Positions 54,820 through 62,381 of a stretch of 64,000 nucleotides of DNA are shown here, one piece after another (position 1 is the first letter of the stretch; each line of letters opens with the position of its first letter). The position numbers and the translations under genes were made by a program. The notes under the pieces were generated by a model, which was not told the DNA's origin, ran no database searches, and saw nothing but the letters and a program-made list of their open reading frames with translations. Location: positions 62,001 through 126,000 of the forward strand of contig NZ_HG938353.1 in NCBI RefSeq assembly GCF_000731315.1. Reading direction: 5' to 3'. The DNA is from Neorhizobium galegae bv. orientalis str. HAMBI 540 (lineage in GTDB: Bacteria > Pseudomonadota > Alphaproteobacteria > Rhizobiales > Rhizobiaceae).

Positions 54820-55809
54820 ATGGCGGAAGCGACTGTGGAACTCAACGAACTCGACTTTGCCGGAGACGACCGGGTCGTTCCCTTCCAGGTGGACGGTCTC
54901 GACGTGCGTGGCCGGGCGGTCCAGCTCGGGCCGCTGCTCAACTCCATCCTTAGCCGCCACGAATATCCAGGCCCCGTCGCGCGGCTGCTTGCCGAGGCGA
55001 TCGTCCTGACGGCCCTGCTCGGCACATCGCTGAAATTCGACGGCAAATTCACGGTGCAGACCAAGGGCGACGGTCCCGTCGATCTGCTGGTCGCTGATTT
55101 CTCGACGCCCGACAGTCTTCGTGCCTACGCCCGCTACGACGAGGAGGCACTGGCGGCCGCCGTCACGGAAGGCAAGACTTCACCGGCCGATCTCCTGGGG
55201 CACGGCGTACTGGCCTTCACCATCGACCAGGGTCGCGGCATGCAGCCTTATCAAGGCATCGTGCCGATGGACGGCTCATCGCTGGAGGAGATCGCCGGTG
55301 TCTATTTCCGCCAGTCGGAGCAGATCCCGACCAGGGTGCGCCTCGGTGTTGCCGAGCTCTTCGATCGCGATGCCGATGGCAAGCCGCGTCACAACTGGCG
55401 GGCAGGCGGGCTGGTCGCGCAGTTCCTGCCGCAGGCACCCGAGCGCATGCGGCAGCCGGACCTGCATGGCGGCGACGGCGATGAGCGCGATTTCGAATTC
55501 GCCGAGGACGATTCCTGGGCCGAAGCCCGCACGCTGGTGGAAACGATCGACACCGACGAGCTGACCGACCCGCGGGTTGCGATCGAGCGTCTGTTGTTCC
55601 GCCTTTTCCACGAGCGCGGCGTCCGGGTTTACGCGCCGCACCCGGTGTTCGACCGCTGCAGCTGTTCGCGCGACAAGATCAAGGGCATCCTCTCGGGCTT
55701 CAGCGCTGAGGAGATCGAGGCAAGCGAGGAAGACGGCGAGATCGCTGTCACCTGCGAGTTCTGCTCGACCACCTATCGCTACAAGGCGGATGAATTCGCT
55801 GCAGCCTGA
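54820..55809 (+). CDS. hslO: Redox-regulated chaperone Hsp33
   Basis: A 329-residue Hsp33, a holdase activated by oxidation. The zinc-binding redox switch is intact at the C-terminus: CxC in FDRCSCSRDKIKG and CxxC in VTCEFCSTTYRYK. The N-terminal substrate-binding domain has LLGTSLKFDGKFTVQTKGDG and GYGVVPMDG-like QPYQGIVPMDGSSLEEIA. It follows argF by 212 bases and may use its own promoter. Confidence 0.95.
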   Translation: MAEATVELNELDFAGDDRVVPFQVDGLDVRGRAVQLGPLLNSILSRHEYPGPVARLLAEAIVLTALLGTSLKFDGKFTVQTKGDGPVDLLVADFSTPDSLRAYARYDEEALAAAVTEGKTSPADLLGHGVLAFTIDQGRGMQPYQGIVPMDGSSLEEIAGVYFRQSEQIPTRVRLGVAELFDRDADGKPRHNWRAGGLVAQFLPQAPERMRQPDLHGGDGDERDFEFAEDDSWAEARTLVETIDTDELTDPRVAIERLLFRLFHERGVRVYAPHPVFDRCSCSRDKIKGILSGFSAEEIEASEEDGEIAVTCEFCSTTYRYKADEFAAA

Positions 55810-55846
55810 AGTCACACGGCGGGAGTTTCCTCCCGCCGTTTTCGTT

Positions 55847-57433
55847 TCAGGGCATCTTGCATTCGAAGTTGGCGCCATCCTTCACATCGCCGTTGCCGGA
55901 ATATTTGGCCGATTGCGGGTAGGGGCAGAGCGGCCGGGTCATCGCCGGTTTGCCGTCCTTGATCTGGCTTGCCTGGATCACCGTGGGTGCCTTGCCGTTT
56001 TCCACCCAGTCCATCAGCGGCGTGAAAGCGTCGAAGGCATCAGTGCCGTAGCCCGCGGTGCAATGGAACATGCCGGGCACCATGAATAGCCGGTAGAATT
56101 CCGCTGTCCGGTCGGCACCCATCTGCTTGCGGACGGCTTCGTAATAGTTCACGCCCATCATCGGGTTCAGCGCCGGATCCGACCAGCCGAAATAGGTGAT
56201 CATCCGCCCGCCGCGTTTTTGGAACTCGCTGAGGTCCGGATTGGTCGCATCGACGATCTCTCGGATGGCGCCGATCTTCGGATATTCGGCATCGAAGTCG
56301 AAGGTCTTCCAGTCGATCGCTTTTCCGGAGGCGGGCAGCATCGCCATGTTCTTGACGAAGGTCTCGCCATAGGCCAGCTGCCGGCTCGGCCCCTGCTCCG
56401 ATACCATCCACATGTCCCAGCCGCTGACCCCGCTCGGATCGACACCCTCGGTGCCCAACTGCACGCCGGGGAAAATCGTCTCTCCCTTGATCTTCACTCC
56501 GCCCGCCAGCGTCTTCAGCGTGTCCACCTGCGCAGGCGTGAAGCAGTCAGAACCGCCGGCCTCGCAGATCTTCAGGTCCTTGGCCGGATCAAAATTGCAT
56601 TGGCGCGGATCGGCGATCAGCCCATCCTTGGCACCGTCGATCGCATCGCATTTGTCCATCACCGCCTTGGCGAGCACCGGAAGCTGGGCCCGGCTGATCG
56701 GAGCCTTGAGGAGCGCTCGTGCATTCCAGACGCCCCAGATCTGCGTATTGGTGAGATCGAGGACTGGCGCTCCGGCGAGGATGCCATCGAAATCGGCCGG
56801 ATACCGTTGCGCCGCCATCAGCCCTTGGCGTCCACCGGTCGAGCAGCCGTCCCAGTAGGAGAAGGAGGGATGCCGGTCGTAATAGCGCGCGGCGATCGTC
56901 TTGGCCGTGTCGACCGTCAGATGCACCGCGCGTGAGCCGTAGTCGATCAAGAGGCCAAGGTCTTGTGCAAAATCCCCGAGCTTGTAGGTGACCGCATCAT
57001 GGCCGGTGTTCTGCTGGACGGTGAGAAAGCCTTTCGTAAGTGCCGCATTGCGGGTGGCGATCCGCGACGCCGCGGCAAGGTCTTCGCCGGCATACCCGCC
57101 ATTGCCGAACATGTAGAGCCGGCGGTTCCAGTTGTCCGGAAGGGTGATTTCGAAACGGACCTGCGGCCGGATATAGCCCGTCACCTGGCAATGACCTGGC
57201 ACGTTGCCGACGCTCGCGACATGCGTGGCTTTCAGCGTCGCGACCTCGGCAAAGGATTGGCTGTTCAGCATGCCGCAGGCGATCTGCGGCGAGACGGTGG
57301 CGGAAGCGAAATCCGGCCTGTCCTTCTGATCGATGAAACTGCTTTTGTTTTGTGCGAGCCCTGGCGTAAAGGCCGTAAGCGTCATTAACGCGCAGGACAC
57401 CAGCAGAATGACCGGCGAAGTGGATCGTGTCAT
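55847..57433 (-). CDS. Tannase/feruloyl esterase family protein
   Basis: A 528-residue secreted esterase. A signal peptide covers residues 1-28 (VILLVSCALMTLTAFTPGLA). The tannase-family CS-D-HC motif is present: nucleophile in WDGCSTGGRQGLMAAQRYP, Asp in YFGWSDPALNPMMGV, and His-Cys in MVPGMFHCTAGYG. The Cys residues next to Ser and His form the disulfide that brings the triad together. Such enzymes release gallate or ferulate from esters. The ATG at 57433 follows GGAGGAG; the open frame continues upstream but without support. It is monocistronic and lies 18 kb from ligAB. Confidence 0.88.
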   Translation of the reverse strand: MTRSTSPVILLVSCALMTLTAFTPGLAQNKSSFIDQKDRPDFASATVSPQIACGMLNSQSFAEVATLKATHVASVGNVPGHCQVTGYIRPQVRFEITLPDNWNRRLYMFGNGGYAGEDLAAASRIATRNAALTKGFLTVQQNTGHDAVTYKLGDFAQDLGLLIDYGSRAVHLTVDTAKTIAARYYDRHPSFSYWDGCSTGGRQGLMAAQRYPADFDGILAGAPVLDLTNTQIWGVWNARALLKAPISRAQLPVLAKAVMDKCDAIDGAKDGLIADPRQCNFDPAKDLKICEAGGSDCFTPAQVDTLKTLAGGVKIKGETIFPGVQLGTEGVDPSGVSGWDMWMVSEQGPSRQLAYGETFVKNMAMLPASGKAIDWKTFDFDAEYPKIGAIREIVDATNPDLSEFQKRGGRMITYFGWSDPALNPMMGVNYYEAVRKQMGADRTAEFYRLFMVPGMFHCTAGYGTDAFDAFTPLMDWVENGKAPTVIQASQIKDGKPAMTRPLCPYPQSAKYSGNGDVKDGANFECKMP

Positions 57434-57500
57434 CAAGTACTCCTCCCAAAGACCGTTTGACGGAGCCAAGATGCCGCAGGAGGAAAGGGGTAACAAATAG

Positions 57501-57548
57501 AAAAACCGCCGCCACCCATAACCTGTAGGTTGTCGTCGGTGGCGCGGT
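57501..57548 (-). terminator. Intrinsic terminator after apaG
   Basis: On the minus strand ACCGCGCCACC (57538-57548) pairs with GGTGGCGGCGGT (57505-57516), with one bulge, followed by TTTTC. An inner palindrome AACCTACAGGTT occupies the loop. It ends apaG before the tannase gene on the same strand. Confidence 0.85.
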
Positions 57549-57941
57549 CTAGTTGAGGACGCGCATCAGGCCTGGTGAATCCAGCGAGAAAGCCGGGATC
57601 GTCACCTCGAAGGTTTCGCCGTCGTCTGTCTGCATGTCGTAGTGGCCGAACATCAGGCCGGATGGGGTGTCGAGCGGACAGCCCGAAGAATATTCGTAGC
57701 TGTCGCCGGGCTTCAGCCGCGGCTGTTCACCGATGACACCAGGCCCGTCCACTTCGTCGACGATGCCGTTCTGGTCGGTAATGTTCCAGTAGCGATGCAC
57801 GAGCTGCACGGTGAGCGACGAATGATTTTCGATGACGATGCGATAGCCCCAGACATAACGGCTCTCTTCCGGATTGGATTGCTCCTCCAGATAATAGGGC
57901 TCGACGGCGACATCGATATCTCTTGTCCGGGCGCGATACAT
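57549..57941 (-). CDS. apaG: ApaG domain protein
   Basis: A 130-residue ApaG, a fibronectin-type beta-sandwich protein. Diagnostic motifs are [20 protein letters not shown], then [11 protein letters not shown] and [24 protein letters not shown] [12 protein letters not shown], and LMFGHYDMQ. It is linked to Co2+/Mg2+ tolerance in enterobacteria; the molecular role is unclear. Start is ATG 57941 with GAGGTG just upstream; a TTG further up is less likely. In this lineage it commonly lies next to metZ. Confidence 0.94.
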   Translation of the reverse strand: MYRARTRDIDVAVEPYYLEEQSNPEESRYVWGYRIVIENHSSLTVQLVHRYWNITDQNGIVDEVDGPGVIGEQPRLKPGDSYEYSSGCPLDTPSGLMFGHYDMQTDDGETFEVTIPAFSLDSPGLMRVLN

Positions 57942-58101
57942 GCGACACCTCAACAAATCTAACTTGGTTCGATATTGTACAGAGGCGCCGCAACGTCAAG
58001 AATTCTCGCGGTTTGAACAACCGAGTATGGGCATTAGTTGAAGTTAAGGATAACCGGGATGGTGAATTTCTGGTCGATCCACCACCCCGGAAAGCCAAGG
58101 C

Positions 58102-59286
58102 TTACATGCCGGCCTTTGAAAGCGCCCGAGCGAAATCCTCGATCAGGTCGTCGGTATCCTCGATGCCGGCCGACAGACGCACGGTGCCGGGCGAAATGCC
58201 GAGTTCGGCACGGGCCTCGTCCGTCAGGTTCTTATGGGTCGTCGTCGCCGGATGGGTGATCAGGCTCTTGGAATCGCCGAGATTGTTGGAAATCCTGACG
58301 ATCTCCAGCGCGTTCTGCAGCTTGAAGGCCGCGTCCTTGCCGCCCTTCAGCTCGAAGCAGACGAGCGTCGAGCCGGCCTTCATCTGCCGGGCGATGATAT
58401 CGGCCTGCGGATGGTCCTTGCGGCCCGGATAGATGACCTTTGCGACCTGCTTTTGGTCGGCGAGGAAGTCGGCGATCTTCGAGGCGCTCTCGGTCTGCTG
58501 CTTGACGCGCAGCGGCAGGGTTTCGATGCCCTTCAGCAGCGTCCAGGCATTGAACGGCGACATGGCCGGGCCCGTATGACGGAAATAGTCGTGCAGGTTC
58601 TCGTCGATCCAGGCCTTGTCGGATAGCACGACGCCGCCGAGGCAGCGGCCTTGGCCGTCGATATGCTTGGTGGCCGAATAGACGACGATATGCGCGCCGA
58701 GTTCCAACGGCTTCTGGTAGAGCGGGGTCGCAAACACGTTGTCGACGACGACCTTGGCGCCGATCTGGTTGGCGAGCTTGGCGACGCCGGCGATATCGAC
58801 CACTTCGAGCGTCGGGTTGGTCGGGCTCTCCAGGAAGAACACCTTGGTCTTCGGGGTGATCGCCTTTTCCCAGTTTTCCAGGAAGCGCCCGTCGACCAGC
58901 GTGCATTCGATGCCGTATTTCGGAGCGAGCGTCTCGACCACCCAGCGGCAGGAGCCGAACAGGGCACGGGCAGCGACGATATGGTCGCCGGCCTTCAGCT
59001 GGCAAAGGATCGCGGCGGTAACGGCAGCCATGCCGGACGCTGTGGCGCGGGCGTCTTCGGCGCCTTCCAGCATGCACATGCGCTTCTCGAACATGTCGTT
59101 GGTTGGGCTGCCGTAGCGCGCGTAGATGAAGCCGTCGGTCTCGCCCTTGAAGCGCGCTTCCGCTGCTTCAGACGTGTCATAGACGAAACCCTGTGTCAGG
59201 AAGATCGCTTCCGACGTTTCGCCATATTGCGAGCGCAGCGTGCCGCCGTGTACGAGTTGAGTTGCCGGGCGCCAATTCTTAGTCAT
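58102..59286 (-). CDS. metZ: O-succinylhomoserine sulfhydrylase
   Basis: A 394-residue Cys/Met-metabolism PLP enzyme that forms homocysteine from O-succinylhomoserine and sulfide. PLP-binding Lys lies in VVYSATKHIDGQGRCLGGVV. Other core motifs are YARYGSPTNDMFEKRMCMLE, then ARATASGMAAVTAAILCQLK and the C-terminal VRLSAGIEDTDDLIEDFARA. Start is ATG 59286 (MTKNWRPATQ). The open frame continues upstream only because it crosses the riboswitch. A SAM-II riboswitch and terminator in the leader show repression by S-adenosylmethionine. Confidence 0.95.
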   Translation of the reverse strand: MTKNWRPATQLVHGGTLRSQYGETSEAIFLTQGFVYDTSEAAEARFKGETDGFIYARYGSPTNDMFEKRMCMLEGAEDARATASGMAAVTAAILCQLKAGDHIVAARALFGSCRWVVETLAPKYGIECTLVDGRFLENWEKAITPKTKVFFLESPTNPTLEVVDIAGVAKLANQIGAKVVVDNVFATPLYQKPLELGAHIVVYSATKHIDGQGRCLGGVVLSDKAWIDENLHDYFRHTGPAMSPFNAWTLLKGIETLPLRVKQQTESASKIADFLADQKQVAKVIYPGRKDHPQADIIARQMKAGSTLVCFELKGGKDAAFKLQNALEIVRISNNLGDSKSLITHPATTTHKNLTDEARAELGISPGTVRLSAGIEDTDDLIEDFARALSKAGM

Positions 59287-59303
59287 GCGTGTTCCCCATT
59301 CAG

Positions 59304-59336
59304 AACAAAAAAACCGGTCGCATAAGCAGACCGGTT
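59304..59336 (-). terminator. Riboswitch expression-platform terminator of metZ
   Basis: On the minus strand AAACCGGTC (59328-59336) pairs perfectly with GACCGGTTT (59311-59319), followed by a run of seven T. It lies between the SAM-II aptamer and the metZ start. An upstream segment AGACCGG (59343-59349) can pair with CCGGTCT (59328-59334) instead, forming an antiterminator. Confidence 0.9.
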
Positions 59337-59350
59337 TCGCACCCGGTCTT

Positions 59351-59402
59351 TTTAGCCACTTATTTAACGTGGCTGCAAGCCGACCGGCCAAATCACCACG
59401 GG
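59351..59402 (-). promoter_or_regulatory. SAM-II riboswitch (metA/metZ motif)
   Basis: The minus strand from 59402 reads CCCGTGGTGATTTGGCCGG, then CGGCTTGCAGCCACG and AAGTGGCTAAA. This follows the compact SAM-II consensus: stem P1 CGTGG/CCACG, the conserved GATTTGG loop, and the 3' pseudoknot strand ending in GCTAAA. This class is found before metA, metX, metZ and metC in alphaproteobacteria and senses S-adenosylmethionine. Recognition is by eye, without a covariance model. Confidence 0.93.
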
Positions 59403-59482
59403 ATAAGATTGGCATAGCGCCGCGTCCCGCTTGCGTCAATGGCTCGCATTTGGTTTTGTCGCCTCGAAAACTTGAGAGAGAC

Positions 59483-60577
59483 ATGATGGCTCGCGAAACG
59501 GGAATTTTGGCGGACCGCGCGATCGCGGCGCTTTTCGACAGTGGACGGCTGATTTCCGAACGTGAGCTGGACCGGGACCAGATCCAGCCGGCAAGCCTGG
59601 ACCTGCGCTTGGGTGCCAAGGCTTTTCGCGTCCGCGCCAGCTTCATGCCGGGCCCGACGAGCCTGGTCTCCGATAAGCTCGATCGCCTCAAGCTGCACGT
59701 TATCGATCTTTCCGACGCCGCCGTGCTGGAAACCGGCTGCGTCTACATCGTGCCGCTGATGGAACGGCTCGATCTGCCGGCCAATATGTCTGCCTCCGCC
59801 AATCCGAAAAGCTCCACCGGCAGGCTCGACATCTTTACCCGCGTCATCACCGATTACGCCCAGGAGTTCGACAAGATCCCGACCGGTTATTCCGGGCCGC
59901 TCTATCTCGAAATCTCGCCCCGTACGTTCCCGATCGTGGTGCGCCGCGGTTCGCGTCTGTCGCAGATCCGCTTCCGGGTCGGCAATGCGCTGCTGAGTGA
60001 GCCGGACCTTCTGCAACTCCACAACGACGAAACCCTGGTCGCATCCGCCAAGCCAAATGTCTCGGGCGGCGGCATCGCCCTGTCGATCGACCTTTCCGGC
60101 GACAGCGTCGGCCTGATCGGTTATCGCGGCAAACACCACACGGCCGTCGTCGACGTCGACAAGAAGGCCCAGCACGACATCTTCGATTTCTGGGAACCGC
60201 TTTACAGCCGCGGCCGCAACGAACTGATCCTCGATCCGGATGAATTTTATATCCTCGTCTCGCGCGAGGCGGTGCACGTGCCGCCGCTCTATGCCGCTGA
60301 GATGACGCCCTTCGATCCGCTGGTCGGCGAGTTCCGCGTCCACTATGCCGGTTTCTTCGATCCGGGCTTCGGCCACGAGGCGGCAGGGGGACGGGGCAGC
60401 CGGGCGGTGCTCGAAGTGCGCAGCCACGAAGTGCCCTTCATCCTCGAAGACGGCCAGATCGTCGGCCGCCTAGTCTACGAACACATGATGGACAAGCCCG
60501 AAGGCATGTACGGCACGGGCCTCGGCTCCAACTACCAGGCCCAGGGCCTCAAACTGTCCAAGCATTTTCGCGCCTGA
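59483..60577 (+). CDS. dcd: 2'-deoxycytidine 5'-triphosphate deaminase (long form)
   Basis: A 364-residue protein of the dCTP deaminase family, long two-domain form common in alphaproteobacteria; the classical enzyme has ~190 residues. It makes dUTP from dCTP for thymidylate synthesis. The N-terminal half has the typical LISERELDRDQIQPASLDLR start and ANPKSSTGRLDIFTRVITDY; the second half has GYRGKHHTAVVDV and PFDPLVGEFRVHYAGFFDPG. Start is the ATG at 59483 or 59486 after GAGAGA; the frame continues upstream through the metZ leader on the other strand. Confidence 0.92.
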   Translation: MMARETGILADRAIAALFDSGRLISERELDRDQIQPASLDLRLGAKAFRVRASFMPGPTSLVSDKLDRLKLHVIDLSDAAVLETGCVYIVPLMERLDLPANMSASANPKSSTGRLDIFTRVITDYAQEFDKIPTGYSGPLYLEISPRTFPIVVRRGSRLSQIRFRVGNALLSEPDLLQLHNDETLVASAKPNVSGGGIALSIDLSGDSVGLIGYRGKHHTAVVDVDKKAQHDIFDFWEPLYSRGRNELILDPDEFYILVSREAVHVPPLYAAEMTPFDPLVGEFRVHYAGFFDPGFGHEAAGGRGSRAVLEVRSHEVPFILEDGQIVGRLVYEHMMDKPEGMYGTGLGSNYQAQGLKLSKHFRA

Positions 60578-60630
60578 CCCCACCTCCGGCTTGACAGGCG
60601 AGGCCGTCTGTTGGAAGTCTGAAACCTGAC

Positions 60631-60704
60631 GCGGGTGTAGCTCAATGGTAGAGCAGCAGCTTCCCAAGCTGAATACGAGGGTTCGATTCCCTTCACCCGC
60701 TCCA
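60631..60704 (+). tRNA. tRNA-Gly (anticodon CCC)
   Basis: A complete 74-base tRNA. Acceptor arms GCGGGTG (60631-60637) and CACCCGC pair fully, D arm GCTC/GAGC, anticodon loop TTCCCAA with anticodon CCC, T loop TTCGATT, and encoded CCA (60702-60704). The outermost anticodon-stem pair is a G-A mismatch. Confidence 0.96.
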
Positions 60705-60875
60705 TTTTCCCCTTTGTCCGGCCTGTAGACTATCAGCGATTTCCCGTCGCTTGATGATGGACGGCCAGGTTAGCGGAATTGACCATCGCGTGGTAAGTTG
60801 GCGCAGGGAGCTCCGATCCCAACAGCATGCATTACAAGCCGCCATCACAGTCGCGATGACACGGGGACGCAGTCC

Positions 60876-62285
60876 ATGGCCGACGGCATAGACGCACTTT
60901 TCGCGCAGGCGGCGCATCTGGCCGCCGGCTTCCGCCATGTCGACCCTCAACTCCACCGGCCGCAACTGCAATACCAGGAATGCCTGGCGACGCTCGTCGA
61001 AGACCTCCAGGAGGAGACGCTGTCGATGGAAGACGTCCTTCTGCAGCTCGTGGAAAAGGCAGAGCCGGGGCTCCACCGAACGACCGGGCCGTCTTTTTTT
61101 GGCTGGGTGATTGGTGGCTCTCATCCGATGGGCGTGGCGGCAGACTTCCTCACGAGCGCCTGGGGGCAAAACGCGGGCAATCACACAGCGTCTCCTGCCG
61201 CCGCATCCTTCGAGAAGGTGGCAGCCACCTGGCTCCTGGACGTTCTCGGCCTGCCTGCGCAATCTTCCGTGGGCTTTGTGACAGGAGCGACTGTCGCCAA
61301 CTTCAGCTGTCTGGCCACCGCGAGAGGCGAAGTGCTTCGGCGAGTCGGCTGGAACGCCGATGCAGACGGGCTTTTCGGCGCGCCGCCGATCACCGTTATC
61401 ATCGGTGACGATGCCCACACGACGGTTTTTTCAGCCTTGCAGTTCCTGGGGCTTGGGCATGACCGCGTTGTCAGGGTAGCCACCGATCCGCAGGGACGTA
61501 TCCTTGCCAGCCGTTTCGAGGAAGCGGTCAATAAAACGGCTGGTCCAACGATCGCCATCCTTCAGGCCGGACAGCTCAACACGGGGGCCTTTGATCCGTT
61601 CGCCGAACTTATCCCGGTCGCCCGAAGCAGGGATGCCTGGGTGCATGTGGATGGCGCATTTGGCCTGTGGGCCAAAGCTTCCCCTTCGACGCGGCACCTT
61701 TGTCCCGGAGTGGAGTTGGCCGATAGCTGGGCCACCGACGGCCATAAGTGGCTCCAGACCCCCTATGATAGTGGTTATGCGATTGTAAGGGACGAAGTCG
61801 CCCATCGCCGCGCCATGACGATCGCTGCCAGTTACCTCCCCATTGCCGCAGAGGGAGAGCGTGACCCGTCACATTATGTGCCGGAGCTTTCAAGACGAGC
61901 ACGCGGTTTTGCTACTTGGGCAATGATGAAGCATCTCGGCCGAAACGGCATCGCCCGTCTCGTCGAAGGCTGTTGTTCCTCCGCGCGGATCATTGCCGAG
62001 CATCTGTCGCGCGAGTCGGGCGTCGAGATTTTGAACGACGTCGACCTAAACCAGGTGATCTGCCGCTTCGGCTCGGATCTCTCGGCAACCGATGCCGAAG
62101 ATATAACGAGACGAACTATCGCGCGGCTACAGCGCGAAGGAACGATTTTCGTGACAGGAGCCAAGTGGAGAGGGATCGACGTCATGCGGATTTCTGTAAG
62201 CAACTATCAGACTGACGCAAACACGGCGATGCTGGCTGCGGAGACGGTGTCGGCAGCGTTCCGGAATGAGCGGTTGGACAACTAA
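60876..62285 (+). CDS. Group II pyridoxal-dependent decarboxylase
   Basis: A 469-residue PLP decarboxylase of the aromatic-amino-acid/glutamate decarboxylase group. The PLP lysine is in ATDGHKWLQTPYDSG, preceded by AWVHVDGAFGLW with the conserved Asp. FVTGATVANFSCLATARGEV holds the PLP phosphate region. The C-terminal domain is complete (WRGIDVMRISVSNYQTD). The start is ATG 60876 (MADGIDALFAQAA). Substrate is unclear: family members act on DOPA, tyrosine, tryptophan, glutamate or aspartate. No amine transporter is adjacent. Confidence 0.88.
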   Translation: MADGIDALFAQAAHLAAGFRHVDPQLHRPQLQYQECLATLVEDLQEETLSMEDVLLQLVEKAEPGLHRTTGPSFFGWVIGGSHPMGVAADFLTSAWGQNAGNHTASPAAASFEKVAATWLLDVLGLPAQSSVGFVTGATVANFSCLATARGEVLRRVGWNADADGLFGAPPITVIIGDDAHTTVFSALQFLGLGHDRVVRVATDPQGRILASRFEEAVNKTAGPTIAILQAGQLNTGAFDPFAELIPVARSRDAWVHVDGAFGLWAKASPSTRHLCPGVELADSWATDGHKWLQTPYDSGYAIVRDEVAHRRAMTIAASYLPIAAEGERDPSHYVPELSRRARGFATWAMMKHLGRNGIARLVEGCCSSARIIAEHLSRESGVEILNDVDLNQVICRFGSDLSATDAEDITRRTIARLQREGTIFVTGAKWRGIDVMRISVSNYQTDANTAMLAAETVSAAFRNERLDN

Positions 62286-62381
62286 ACTGCGGCAGGCACT
62301 CCGCCCAGCAGCAGGTGCGCTGGCGGACGGAGACTTTGCAGTCGGTGGTCGCCGGGCGCCCTGAGCGCCCGGCGAACCGGC

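Noticed and set aside
58054..58090. Inverted repeat after metZ as an intrinsic terminator
   Set aside because: The stem has a mismatch in the middle, a long loop and only a weak T-rich tail, so I did not list it as a feature.
59287..59691. N-terminal extension of the metZ frame
   Set aside because: It runs through the SAM-II riboswitch and into dcd on the opposite strand; the protein family starts at MTKNWRP.
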